Source: Asanoa ishikariensis
GTDB lineage: Bacteria; Actinomycetota; Actinomycetes; Mycobacteriales; Micromonosporaceae
DNA: 64,000 nt
NCBI RefSeq assembly: GCF_900107455.1
Contig: NZ_FNQB01000001.1
Location: 1-64,000, forward strand
Reading direction: 5' to 3'
Shown here: one piece after another, positions 1 to 6,907 of the stretch
Layout: the number at the start of each line of letters is the position of its first letter
Position numbering within the stretch: position 1 is the first letter of the stretch
Program-made: the position numbers and the translations under genes
The notes under the pieces: model-generated
What the model was told of the DNA's origin: nothing
What the model saw: the letters and a program-made list of their open reading frames with translations, nothing else
The model's database searches: none

Positions 1-60
1 ACCTGGCAACCATTATTAACGGATGCCAAAATCAATCACAATTGGCACTGGCTTATCAAA

Positions 61-90
61 CACCCTGTTGAGTTCTCAAAGAACAAACAC
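61..90 (-). promoter_or_regulatory. rrn leader / antitermination-type box
   Basis: The minus strand reads TGTTCTTTGAGAACTCAACA here, which matches the conserved sequence found shortly upstream of 16S rRNA genes in actinomycetes and contains the inverted repeat GTTCT-TTG-AGAAC. The 16S gene itself is not in the window; it is expected to start within a few hundred bases beyond position 1 on the minus strand. Recognition is from known actinomycete rrn leaders; no 16S sequence is visible. Confidence 0.75.
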
Positions 91-145
91 ACACCGAGTT
101 CGCGACCGATTCTCTCGATCCCGTCCTGCGGGGCACAACTTGTCC

Positions 146-174
146 AGCTTACTCGGTCGTTTTCGCGCTGTCAA
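146..174 (-). promoter_or_regulatory. rRNA operon promoter, proximal (P3)
   Basis: On the minus strand a perfect TTGACA -35 (169-174), a 17-nt spacer and TAAGCT -10 (146-151) form the strongest promoter in the window. Transcription should begin near 139 and run through the leader box at 61-90 towards position 1. Tandem strong promoters are typical of actinobacterial rrn operons. Confidence 0.75.
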
Positions 175-334
175 GCCGGTATTTTCGGCTTTCTTTCGCT
201 TCGCCCGAGATCCAGCAACTTGGACGCGATGACTCGCTTCCGTTTCTTGCTAGGAATCCTGCAGACCGGCCGGATTTCCGTCGCTCCCGTGAGGGGCTCT
301 CGGATCATCCCGCCCGGCTCCTGCCGGCTTGGTT

Positions 335-363
335 ACTTTACCCGGTCGGCTTCGCAATCTCAA
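335..363 (-). promoter_or_regulatory. rRNA operon promoter, middle (P2)
   Basis: On the minus strand TTGAGA (358-363) and TAAAGT (335-340) are separated by 17 nt, close to the housekeeping sigma-70 consensus. It lies about 140 nt upstream (in the minus sense) of the next hexamer pair and in the same orientation. Confidence 0.6.
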
Positions 364-474
364 ATCCGGTCTAGCCGGTAGATCGCACCGCCCGAACCCT
401 CCACCAGCAAACTGCCTGGTAGTGGTGCCTGCGTCCCCCCGGTCGTTTTGTCCGGTGTTCCGCTTGCAGAGAGA

Positions 475-503
475 AAGTTACGTTGGACGTCCCCGAAACG
501 CAA
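475..503 (-). promoter_or_regulatory. rRNA operon promoter, distal (P1)
   Basis: On the minus strand TTGCGT (498-503) and TAACTT (475-480) are separated by exactly 17 nt. It is the outermost of three similarly spaced hexamer pairs that lie upstream of an rrn leader box and point out of the left end of the window. It has the weakest match of the three; assignment is by position and spacing only. Confidence 0.5.
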
Positions 504-519
504 ATCAGGGTTGGTCCAT

Positions 520-950
520 GTCCACTTGCTCCGCTTGTGGCGGACGCCAGCAGGGTGAGTGCCCACGTCGTGGTCGCCCTGGAGCAGGACACCGACCTTC
601 CAGGACGATCCACGTCCTGACCTGCTCTTCCACCCCGGAGCCGTCCACTTCGCCGCCGGATCGTCGGGGCGTTGAAGGCGGTTCGTTGCCCGGGGGTCGC
701 AGACGCGGCGGCAGCGGAATTACTACCTGAGCGAGTTCTCCGCGCCCCGCAAGCCTTGAGTCGCCGAACCCTCCGAACGCTGGACGAGCTGGAGCCGACT
801 CGCCGCTCATCGCAAGGTGCAGGGGCCCTCTGGGTGAACCACGTCGACGCGATTGGCCCGTGCGGCGGTCACTGGGAGCCGAGGCACGCAGGGTGATCCG
901 CAAAGGGCTGCCCCACGATCTAAGGAGGGGCGGCGCCTACCCAGCAGCGA
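520..950. other. Intergenic stretch without a supported gene
   Basis: Open frames are present on both strands, but none has a family-like sequence, an acceptable ribosome-binding site or a convincing composition. At 906-930 an imperfect hairpin (arms GCTGCCCC and GGGGCGGC) could end transcription of the methionine aminopeptidase gene. I see nothing else. Confidence 0.5.
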
Positions 951-1772
951 TCAGGAGGCTGCCGCGGGGTTCTCTGTGGTGTCGGCTGCTGACCCAGCGA
1001 CCTGAGCAGGGCGGCGGGTCAGGACCTGGGGACCGGAGTCCGTGATCGCGACCGTGTGCTCCGAGTGCGCGGTGCGGGAGCCGTCGGCGGACCGGATCGT
1101 CCAACCATCGCGGTCGTACATGATTTTGTCCGTCGAGCGGCAGAACCACGGCTCGATGGCAATCGTGAGGCCAGGCTCGAGTCTCATGCCGCGCCCGGCG
1201 CGCCCATCGTTGGAGACGTGCGGGGACTCGTGCATGGTGCGACCGATCCCATGGCCACCGAACTCGCCGTTGACGCCGTAGCCGTACGAGCGGGCGACCT
1301 CGCCGATCGCATTGGAGACGTCACCCAGTCGACCGCCGGCTTGGGACGCGGCGATGGCGGCCTCCAGCGCGACCTCGGTGGCCTCGATCAGCTTGAGATC
1401 GGCCGGATCGGGGGTGCCGACGATGACGGACACCGCGGAGTCGGCTACCCAGCCGTCGACGCCGACCGCCATGTCGATGCTGAGCAGGTCACCGTCCTGG
1501 AGGACGTAGTCGTGCGGGAGCCCGTGCAGCACCGCGTCGTTGACCGAGAGGCACAGCACGTTGCGGAACGGACCGCGGCCGAACGAAGGCGCGTAGTCCC
1601 AGTAGCAGGACTCGGCGCCGCGTTCCTTGATCCGCCGGCGGGCGAGATGTTCGAGGTCCATCAGGTTGACGCCGACCGCGGCGACGCCGCTGAGCTCGCC
1701 GAGCAACTCCCCGACGAACTGGCCGGTCACCGCCATCCGCCTGATCTCCTCGGCGGACTTGAGCTCGATCAC
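951..1772 (-). CDS. map: Type I methionine aminopeptidase
   Basis: Removes the initiator methionine from nascent proteins in the cytoplasm, as a metal-dependent M24-family enzyme. The 273-residue product shows the pita-bread fold signatures in order: LSIDMAVGVDGWVAD with the two metal-binding Asp, GHGIGRTMHESPHV with the metal/catalytic His residues, IAIEPWF with the first metal Glu, and AHSEHTVAI with the second. The open frame extends further upstream, but GTG at 1770-1772 is preferred because GGGAGG lies 6 nt before it and the protein then begins MIELKSAEEI, as in the family. A -10-like TATAAA (minus 1801-1806) lies inside the palindrome shared with the divergent regulator, so the two genes may be co-regulated. 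Length is normal for the family. Confidence 0.93.
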   Translation of the reverse strand: MIELKSAEEIRRMAVTGQFVGELLGELSGVAAVGVNLMDLEHLARRRIKERGAESCYWDYAPSFGRGPFRNVLCLSVNDAVLHGLPHDYVLQDGDLLSIDMAVGVDGWVADSAVSVIVGTPDPADLKLIEATEVALEAAIAASQAGGRLGDVSNAIGEVARSYGYGVNGEFGGHGIGRTMHESPHVSNDGRAGRGMRLEPGLTIAIEPWFCRSTDKIMYDRDGWTIRSADGSRTAHSEHTVAITDSGPQVLTRRPAQVAGSAADTTENPAAAS

Positions 1773-1794
1773 GAAAGCCTCCCTATCGATGTGC

Positions 1795-1808
1795 GGTATT
1801 TTTATACC
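1795..1808. promoter_or_regulatory. Palindromic operator candidate between map and XRE gene
   Basis: GGTAT-TTTT-ATACC is a perfect 5-bp inverted repeat in the 63-bp divergent gap. It overlaps the likely map -10 and the -35 region of the regulator, whose -10 is TATCCT at 1824-1829. Autorepression by the neighbouring HTH protein is an inference. Confidence 0.45.
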
Positions 1809-1835
1809 ACGCTTCCAGAGGGCTATCCTGCTCGC

Positions 1836-2102
1836 ATGGTTCGCCAGCCGCTCACCCCCGAACAGATCGCAGCGGGCCAACGTCTCGGAGTCGCCCTCCG
1901 GGCCGCGCGCGCCGGTCGAAGCCTCGTCGAGGTGGCCCTGGCAGCCGGCATCTCCCCGGAAACGCTACGCAAGATCGAGGCAGGCCGCCTCCCAGCGCCC
2001 GCCTTCGGCACGGTCGTCGGCCTCAGCCAGGCGCTCGACGTACCCCTGAGCGATCTTGCCGAGGTCTGGCTCGCCGATCTGCCCGTCCGTCAGGCGTCCT
2101 AG
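1836..2102 (+). CDS. Small XRE-family transcriptional regulator
   Basis: An 88-residue protein that is essentially a single Cro/C1-type helix-turn-helix domain. Residues 10-70 contain the helix pattern RLGVALRAARAGRSL, VALAAGISPETLRKIEAGR and VVGLSQALDVPLSDLAEVW, which is the usual XRE fold with the recognition helix around SPETLRKIE. No effector domain is present. The ATG at 1836 follows TATCCT by 6 nt with no Shine-Dalgarno sequence, so the mRNA is probably leaderless. It is divergent from map and shares a palindrome with it. Its stop overlaps the stop end of the convergent gene at 2099. The target beyond its own promoter is unknown. Confidence 0.85.
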   Translation: MVRQPLTPEQIAAGQRLGVALRAARAGRSLVEVALAAGISPETLRKIEAGRLPAPAFGTVVGLSQALDVPLSDLAEVWLADLPVRQAS

Positions 2103-2632
2103 CGACGAGTCGTGCTGCGAATCAGGTGGACGGATTGACCGAGCACCTCGCGCAGCACCCGGAGTTGTCTAGGGCTCCAGATCGGGCTGTAGGACTCCAT
2201 CTTGTAGACCCACGGCACCACGGCGGCGAAGAGTTTGTCGTGGCATGTCGCCCCGACCGCGCCGCCGCCGTTCCATGGGAGGGACGTGCTGTGCGCGACG
2301 TCGGCTCCCCAGTTCCACAGGTCCAGGGCCGCCTGTGGGTCGATGGCCATCCGCTTTCCGCGTAGCCAGTCCTGCGCCGGCTCCAGGTCCGTGACCTCTA
2401 CTACGCCGTCGTCGCCGTCCGCGCTGGGCCAGTCGCGCGCGGACGCCATCGCGCGGCAGGCGTCCTCGGACGCGAAGGTGTGCAGCTGGCCGGCTCGGCC
2501 CGCGATGCAGTCCTGGCCGGCGGGGTCTGAGCCGTACCACAGGTAGACCAGGCGTCCGTCGAACTGGATCCCGGTCACCCAACCCTCGACCGGGACGAGC
2601 TCGGCACCGCGTCTCGACAGATCCAGTCCCAC
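2099..2632 (-). CDS. Hypothetical protein
   Basis: A 177-residue protein not assigned to a family. It is soluble, Trp-rich and acidic, with a segment reading VYLWYGSDPAGQDCIAGRAG and later ALDLWNWGADVAHS, followed by a basic C-terminal tail (LIRSTTRR). No signal peptide or membrane segment is visible. It begins at a GTG (2630-2632) without a clear Shine-Dalgarno sequence, and its 3' end overlaps that of the XRE gene by 4 bp. Codon use looks normal for this genome, which supports a real gene. Function unknown. Confidence 0.6.
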   Translation of the reverse strand: MGLDLSRRGAELVPVEGWVTGIQFDGRLVYLWYGSDPAGQDCIAGRAGQLHTFASEDACRAMASARDWPSADGDDGVVEVTDLEPAQDWLRGKRMAIDPQAALDLWNWGADVAHSTSLPWNGGGAVGATCHDKLFAAVVPWVYKMESYSPIWSPRQLRVLREVLGQSVHLIRSTTRR

Positions 2633-2686
2633 GATCTACGACACTGCCACACCTGGGCACGCGCGTACGCGTACAACACAGCGCGA

Positions 2687-2715
2687 AAGGCCCGGCCCCC
2701 ACGTGGCCGGGCCTT
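2687..2715. terminator. Bidirectional hairpin terminator
   Basis: AAGGCCCGGCC and GGCCGGGCCTT form a perfect 11-bp stem with a 7-nt loop, 12 bp beyond the stop of the minus-strand membrane protein gene (2728). The A/T ends can serve as a short U tract in either direction. Confidence 0.75.
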
Positions 2716-2727
2716 CGTCGAGAGCTG

Positions 2728-3681
2728 TCAGGCGGCGGTGCGGCGGAGCTTGATGATGCTCTCCGCGAAGTGCCAGAGGACGATCACGATCGTTGCCACG
2801 ATGGTGACGGTGGCGACCGTGTCGAGGTTGTCGGGCTGGCTGAGCCAGTCGAAGCGGGCCACGAGCTCGGGGCTGAGCAGGCGGTCGTTCTGCATCAGGA
2901 AGATGACTGGGATCGCGAAGGCCAGGTCCAGCACCGCGCTGGTCACGACCAGGGGGAGGGTCCAGCGGCCGACGCGGTACTTGGCGATCTCCAGACCCAC
3001 CGTCGCGATCAGGACGACCATCAGGAACGGCAGCCAGAAGCTCCACAGCGCCGGGTTGAGGATCGGCAGGTGGCCGTCGCCCGCCCGGGCCGGGACGAAG
3101 GACAAGAAGTGCTGGAGCGGCAGGTACGCGGTGAAGATGACGAGCCAGCCGATCGAGACCGCTGCGTCCGCGAGGGTGATCTGCCGCTCCGGGCGGTCCT
3201 GCGGGAGCTGGTCGACCGTCCACGCCGGGAGGTCGAGCTTGGTGTTGGTCCGTTCCAGCACCGCGAAGACCAGCGTGACCCAGAAGGCGATCTGCACGGC
3301 GGTCTGGATCGCCGCGCCGATGCCGGCACCGACCGCCCCGCCGACGTTGTCGCCGTCGGTGGCCTGCACCAGGCCGGCCACGACACCGACGAGCGCCGGC
3401 ACGAAGCTGAGCAGGAGTTTGAGCAGCCGCCACCAGGCCAGGTAGTAGGTCGGGCCGATCAACTGCAGCCGGCGGTCGGCATAACGCGCGGCGAGCTGAG
3501 CCGGGTCGCCCAGCTCGGTGAGCACCTCCCGCTCGGCGGCGGTCGTGTCCTCGCCGCCGGCCGCGCGGCCGTCGATCATGTCCTCGATCGAACCGCGCAG
3601 CTCGGCCGCGATCTCCTCGCGGCGCGCGGCCGGGACGGTGCGCAGGGTCGCCGCAACGTAGCGGTCGGTGAGGGATGTCAT
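2728..3681 (-). CDS. Multipass membrane protein with N-terminal HAAS-like domain
   Basis: A 317-residue protein. Residues 1-85 are helical and charged (TLRTVPAARREEIAAELRG, VLTELGDPAQLAARYADR), the pattern of the HAAS/DUF1700 helical module usually partnered with PadR regulators. The rest has about six hydrophobic segments, for example LLSFVPALVGVVAGLV, IAFWVTLVFAVL and SFWLPFLMVVLIATVGL. Its ATG at 3679-3681 overlaps the stop of the PadR gene as ATGA, so the two are translationally coupled; a longer upstream start would lie inside the PadR gene and is rejected. PadR-HAAS pairs are known genetic partners, but the activity of this membrane protein is not known. Confidence 0.8.
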   Translation of the reverse strand: MTSLTDRYVAATLRTVPAARREEIAAELRGSIEDMIDGRAAGGEDTTAAEREVLTELGDPAQLAARYADRRLQLIGPTYYLAWWRLLKLLLSFVPALVGVVAGLVQATDGDNVGGAVGAGIGAAIQTAVQIAFWVTLVFAVLERTNTKLDLPAWTVDQLPQDRPERQITLADAAVSIGWLVIFTAYLPLQHFLSFVPARAGDGHLPILNPALWSFWLPFLMVVLIATVGLEIAKYRVGRWTLPLVVTSAVLDLAFAIPVIFLMQNDRLLSPELVARFDWLSQPDNLDTVATVTIVATIVIVLWHFAESIIKLRRTAA

Positions 3682-4019
3682 CGTTCCACTCCTTGGATCA
3701 GTGCGGTCATCGAGGTCTGTACGGCGGCCAGGTCGGCGATGAGCAGGGTCAACGTGGACTCGCCCTCCGCACTGGTCCGGTAGAACTTGCGCGGCCGGCT
3801 CTCTTCGGTGTTCCACTCGCTGGTCAGCAGCCCCTGCTCCTCCAGCCGGCGAAGCAGCGGGTAGAGCGTGTTGGCATCCACCGGGAAGCCGTGGGCCGCG
3901 AGTCGTTGCAGCAGGGCGTAGCCGTAGTCGGGGTGGCGCAGGGCTACGAGGCTCGCCACGACGACGGTCCCCCGCCGCAGCTCTTGGAGGTGGATCCGCA
4001 GGATCTCATCGCTCGCCAT
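3678..4019 (-). CDS. PadR-family transcriptional regulator
   Basis: A 113-residue winged-helix repressor. The family pattern is clear: LRRGTVVVASLVALRHPDYGYALLQRL, then DANTLYPLLRRLEEQGLLTSEW with the recognition helix and wing, and a C-terminal dimerisation helix (LTLLIADLAAVQTSMTALI). The ATG at 4019 lies 7 nt after a TATGGT -10 (minus 4027-4032), with TAGACA 18 nt further upstream, so the transcript appears leaderless. A perfect palindrome sits between -35 and -10, suggesting autorepression. It is co-transcribed with the HAAS membrane protein through a 4-bp overlap. The inducer is unknown. Confidence 0.9.
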   Translation of the reverse strand: MASDEILRIHLQELRRGTVVVASLVALRHPDYGYALLQRLAAHGFPVDANTLYPLLRRLEEQGLLTSEWNTEESRPRKFYRTSAEGESTLTLLIADLAAVQTSMTALIQGVER

Positions 4020-4033
4020 GCGTCACACCATAC

Positions 4034-4046
4034 TGTGTGGCACACA
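4034..4046. promoter_or_regulatory. PadR operator candidate
   Basis: TGTGTG-G-CACACA is a perfect 6-bp inverted repeat located between the -35 (TAGACA) and -10 (TATGGT) of the padR gene on the minus strand. The position is ideal for autorepression; binding by the adjacent PadR protein is inferred. Confidence 0.5.
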
Positions 4047-4112
4047 CCAATGTCTAGAGGCACATCATCGTGCCGGTCAACCATGTTGTGTCGGGCCGAT
4101 ACCGTCGGGGCC

Positions 4113-4916
4113 ATGCGAGTAGCGATGGCGACCGCCGCGGCCGAGCCCGGCCGGGTCAACGAGGACTTCTTCGCGGCCGGCCCGACGGCCGCCGTGCTGC
4201 TGGACGGTGCCGGGATCCGAGGGATCGAGGAGATCTGCCGGCACGGCGTGGCCTGGTACACGACGCGGCTGGGCGGCGAGCTCGTCGCCCGGTTGGCGCT
4301 CGCCGACGGACGCGACCTGGTGTCGCTGCTCAGCGAGGCGATCGACGCGGTGGCCAGCTCCCATCGCGACACCTGCGACCTGACCGACCCGAGCAGCCCC
4401 TCGGCCACGGTGGCCATCCTGCGGCTGACCGGCGACCGGGCCGACCACCTCGTACTCGGCGACTCGGTTCTGGTGCTCGATCGCGGCGACGCAGGCCTGG
4501 CCGTCGTGCACGATCGCCGGGAGCTCGTCGTGCGGGAGCGCTTCGGCTCGGCCTACGAGGCCGCACCCGAGGGCAGTGCGGAGAAGGACCGCGAGCGCGA
4601 GAGGTACGTGACGGCGTTGCGGGCCAACCGCAACCAGCCGGGCGGCTTCTGGCTCGCCAAGGATGACCCGGCGGCGGCGGCCGAGGCGATCATCGGCAGC
4701 GAACCGATCCTCGACCTCACCGACGCCACGCTGCTCACCAACGGCGCCAGCCGCCTCGTCGACCGGTTCGGCGCCGCCGACTGGCCGAGCGCGCTGGCGA
4801 TCGTCCGAGCGCACGGGCCCGCCGAGATCATTCGCCGGGTACGCGCGACGGAGCAGGCCGGCGGTATCGCCCGCGACGACGCGACGGTCGCGCATTGCGC
4901 CGGACTGGCCGACTGA
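4113..4916 (+). CDS. PP2C-like serine/threonine phosphatase domain protein
   Basis: A 267-residue soluble protein resembling PPM/PP2C phosphatases. Visible motifs are GRVNEDFFAA near residue 14 (the NxD element of motif 1), AVLLDGAGI near 32, SATVAILRL near 108, and LVLGDSVLVL and LLTNGASRLVDRF near 230, which correspond to the family's strand-loop metal-binding sites. Some metal ligands are atypical (GDS in place of GDSR), so activity may be weak or altered. The ATG at 4113 is chosen because TACCGT lies 7 nt upstream (leaderless pattern) and the conserved domain begins directly after it. No membrane segment is present. The substrate is unknown, and it is not linked to a kinase gene here. Confidence 0.72.
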   Translation: MRVAMATAAAEPGRVNEDFFAAGPTAAVLLDGAGIRGIEEICRHGVAWYTTRLGGELVARLALADGRDLVSLLSEAIDAVASSHRDTCDLTDPSSPSATVAILRLTGDRADHLVLGDSVLVLDRGDAGLAVVHDRRELVVRERFGSAYEAAPEGSAEKDRERERYVTALRANRNQPGGFWLAKDDPAAAAEAIIGSEPILDLTDATLLTNGASRLVDRFGAADWPSALAIVRAHGPAEIIRRVRATEQAGGIARDDATVAHCAGLAD

Positions 4917-4917
4917 C

Positions 4918-5280
4918 CTACCAGATCACCACTGACCCGCCGGCCGAGCGGGCTCGGTTTATGGCGTCGGCGATGTTGGTCAGGCGTTGGGTGAGGAAGT
5001 CCGGGTCGCGACCGACCGACGCGGAGACGTAGCCGAGGTTGTCGAGGAGCAGGACACAGTCGGCGTCGAGGGCGTCGAGTTCGGCGGCCGTCTCGGCGTA
5101 CACGTCCTGTGTCGCCAGCATCGGCAGCATCCTCGCTCCCAGCGCCACCACGCAGGGCGCGCCGTAGATGCCGGTGCGTGCGGTCGTCGGGCCGGCCAGG
5201 TCGGACCCGGCCGGACCGTCGAGGAACAGCATCTCGCCGGCCGGGCCGCGGACGTACGCGTGCACGAGGAGGCTCATCAT
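4918..5280 (-). CDS. Hypothetical protein
   Basis: A 120-residue protein of unrecognised family, with a beta-alpha pattern (MSLLVHAYVRGPAGEMLFLDG, ALDADCVLLLDNLGYVSASV) and no signal peptide. Two start codons follow each other (ATGATG at 5275-5280), and TAACGA lies 6 nt before the first. The gene is convergent with the PP2C-like gene, with 1 bp between the stops. It is divergent from the ArsR gene, and the intervening region holds a tandem operator-like repeat that could affect both. Function unknown. Confidence 0.55.
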   Translation of the reverse strand: MMSLLVHAYVRGPAGEMLFLDGPAGSDLAGPTTARTGIYGAPCVVALGARMLPMLATQDVYAETAAELDALDADCVLLLDNLGYVSASVGRDPDFLTQRLTNIADAINRARSAGGSVVIW

Positions 5281-5316
5281 CGTCGATCGTTACACATCGA
5301 CGACGCTCCGCGTACA

Positions 5317-5348
5317 CAACTAAGAGGTTGTGCAACTGATTGGTTGTG
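5317..5348. promoter_or_regulatory. Tandem operator repeats before ArsR gene
   Basis: Two adjacent 16-nt units, 5317-5332 and 5333-5348, agree at 13 of 16 positions (CAACT-x-A-x-x-GGTTGTG), and each is itself an inverted repeat CAAC...GTTG. They cover the -35 (TTGTGC, 5328-5333) and most of the 17-nt spacer before the TATGGT -10 at 5351-5356. This is the expected position for autorepression by ArsR. Confidence 0.55.
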
Positions 5349-5362
5349 GATATGGTCGCAGG

Positions 5363-5701
5363 GTGACCACCGACGAGCTCAGCCTGGTCTTCGCCGCTCT
5401 GGCCGACCCGACCCGCCGCGCCATCCTGGAGCGGCTCGCGCGCGGCGACGCCACCGTCAACCAGCTCGCCGAGCCGTTCGCGATGAGCCAGCAGGCCGTG
5501 TCGAAACACATCAAGGTGCTGGAGAAGGCCCGCCTGGTGCAGCGCACGCAGGTCGCGCAGTCCCGGCCGTGCGTGCTCGACACCGTGCGCCTCGACGCCG
5601 CGGCCGGCTGGATCGCCGAGCACCGGCGGGTCTGGGCCGAGCGCTACGACCGCCTCGACGAGCACCTCGCGCGCTTGCGCGTTGGAGAGGAGTCCCGATG
5701 A
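5363..5701 (+). CDS. ArsR-family transcriptional regulator
   Basis: A 112-residue winged-helix protein of the ArsR type that controls SRPBCC genes. The pattern VFAALADPTRRAILERLA is followed by VNQLAEPFAMSQQAVSKHIKVLEKAR with the recognition helix. Metal-binding Cys motifs (ELCVCDL) are absent, so it is probably not a metal sensor. The GTG at 5363 is preferred to an upstream ATG at 5330 because TATGGT lies 6 nt before it (leaderless) and the domain begins at once; the ATG would sit inside the promoter. It is the first gene of an ArsR-SRPBCC-hydrolase operon with ATGA overlaps at both junctions. Confidence 0.9.
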   Translation: MTTDELSLVFAALADPTRRAILERLARGDATVNQLAEPFAMSQQAVSKHIKVLEKARLVQRTQVAQSRPCVLDTVRLDAAAGWIAEHRRVWAERYDRLDEHLARLRVGEESR

Positions 5702-6141
5702 CCGACACCGGCGAGCTGACCTACCGCCGCGTCCACGACGCGCCGCCGGAGCTCCTCTTCGACTGCATGACCCAGCCCGCGCACCTGACGCGTTTCTGGG
5801 GCCCGACCGGCATGACGACACCGCTCGACGGCATCGTCGTCGACCTTCGGCCGGGCGGCGCGTTCGAGACGACGATGGTCAACGATCGCGACGGCAGCAG
5901 CTACACGATGCGCGCGACGTACGTCGAGGTCTCGCGGCCCCACCGGCTGGTCTGGATCGATCCGGAGTCGCACGGCGGAATGCGGACCACGGTCACCTTC
6001 AGCGCGCTCGGCGACGGCCGCACCGAGGTGGTCACCCACCAGACCAACGTGCCGGAGGCATACCGCAGCGCCGAGGCCCAGGCTGGGTTCCAGACGAGCC
6101 TGGACCGCTTCGCGGCCTACATCGAGGGGGGAACGTCATGA
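5698..6141 (+). CDS. SRPBCC / AHSA1-like domain protein
   Basis: A 147-residue START/Bet v1-like fold. The family signature appears as YRRVHDAPPELLFDCMTQP and HLTRFWGPTGM near the N terminus, followed by LRPGGAFETTM, YVEVSRPHRLVWI and GRTEVVTHQTN. Such proteins bind hydrophobic ligands in a deep cavity and are commonly encoded next to ArsR regulators in actinobacteria. The ATG at 5698 overlaps the ArsR stop (ATGA), indicating coupled translation. The ligand is unknown; the adjacent alpha/beta hydrolase suggests a small organic compound. Confidence 0.88.
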   Translation: MTDTGELTYRRVHDAPPELLFDCMTQPAHLTRFWGPTGMTTPLDGIVVDLRPGGAFETTMVNDRDGSSYTMRATYVEVSRPHRLVWIDPESHGGMRTTVTFSALGDGRTEVVTHQTNVPEAYRSAEAQAGFQTSLDRFAAYIEGGTS

Positions 6142-6905
6142 GCAAGGTGATTTCTGACGACGGCACGACCATCGCGTACGAACGCAGCGGCACTGGGCCA
6201 CCGGTGATCCTGGTCGACGGCGCGATGTGCCACCGCGCGTCCGGGCCGATGCGCGGCTTCGCGGCGGCACTTTCGGAGCATTTCGCCGTGTACGCGTACG
6301 ACCGGCGGGGTCGGGGCGAGAGCGGAGACACGCAGCCGTACGCGGTCGAACGGGAGCTCGACGACCTGCGCGCGCTGGTGGCCGCGGCCGGCGGGACCGC
6401 TTACGGCTTCGGCATCTCGTCGGGCGCCGCCCTGCTGATCGCCGCGTCGGCGGCCGGGATCGAGTTCGGGCGGCTGGCGCTCTACGAACCGCCGTACGTT
6501 TCTGACCGGGACCCGTCCTACGCGCCACGGCTGGCCGAGCTGCTGTCCGCCGGCCGCAACGGCGACGCGATCGCGCTGTTCATGACCTCGATCGGAATGC
6601 CCGCCGACATGGTGGCCGGGATGCGGACCCAGCCGTTCTGGCCGGTGTTCGAGGCGGTCGCGCCGACGCTGGCCTACGACAACGCGGTCATGGGCGACAG
6701 TTCGGTTCCCCTGGTGGCCGCTGGGTCGGTGACGGTCCCGACGCTGGTGGCGGCCGGAGGGGCGAGTCCGGCCAACCTGCGGGCCGCGGCCAAGGCGGTG
6801 GCGGAAGCGGTGCCGGGTGCCGAGCACCGCGAGCTGCCGGGCGAGACGCACGACGCGTCCCCGTCGGTCCTGGGTCCGGTGCTGGTGGAGTTCTTCCGCG
6901 GCTGA
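6138..6905 (+). CDS. Alpha/beta-fold hydrolase
   Basis: A 255-residue soluble hydrolase. Visible elements are ISDDGTTIAYERSGTGPPVILVDG at the start, VYAYDRRGRGESGD after strand 4, the nucleophile elbow GFGISSG (Ser near residue 96), and a C-terminal ELPGETHDASP with the catalytic His. The oxyanion segment HG is replaced by DGAM. Its ATG overlaps the stop of the SRPBCC gene (ATGA), making it the third gene of the ArsR operon. The substrate cannot be predicted from sequence. Its stop is 2 bp from that of the convergent FAD monooxygenase gene. Confidence 0.88.
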   Translation: MSKVISDDGTTIAYERSGTGPPVILVDGAMCHRASGPMRGFAAALSEHFAVYAYDRRGRGESGDTQPYAVERELDDLRALVAAAGGTAYGFGISSGAALLIAASAAGIEFGRLALYEPPYVSDRDPSYAPRLAELLSAGRNGDAIALFMTSIGMPADMVAGMRTQPFWPVFEAVAPTLAYDNAVMGDSSVPLVAAGSVTVPTLVAAGGASPANLRAAAKAVAEAVPGAEHRELPGETHDASPSVLGPVLVEFFRG

Positions 6906-6907
6906 CG

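Noticed and set aside
505-903. 132-codon open frame on the minus strand before map
   Set aside because: Arg/Pro-rich sequence, no ribosome-binding site and no family resemblance; it lies upstream of the rrn promoters and looks like GC-driven open frame.
3675-4112. Longer version of the PP2C-like gene starting at 3675
   Set aside because: The extra part overlaps the padR gene and its promoter on the opposite strand; the family motif begins right after ATG 4113.
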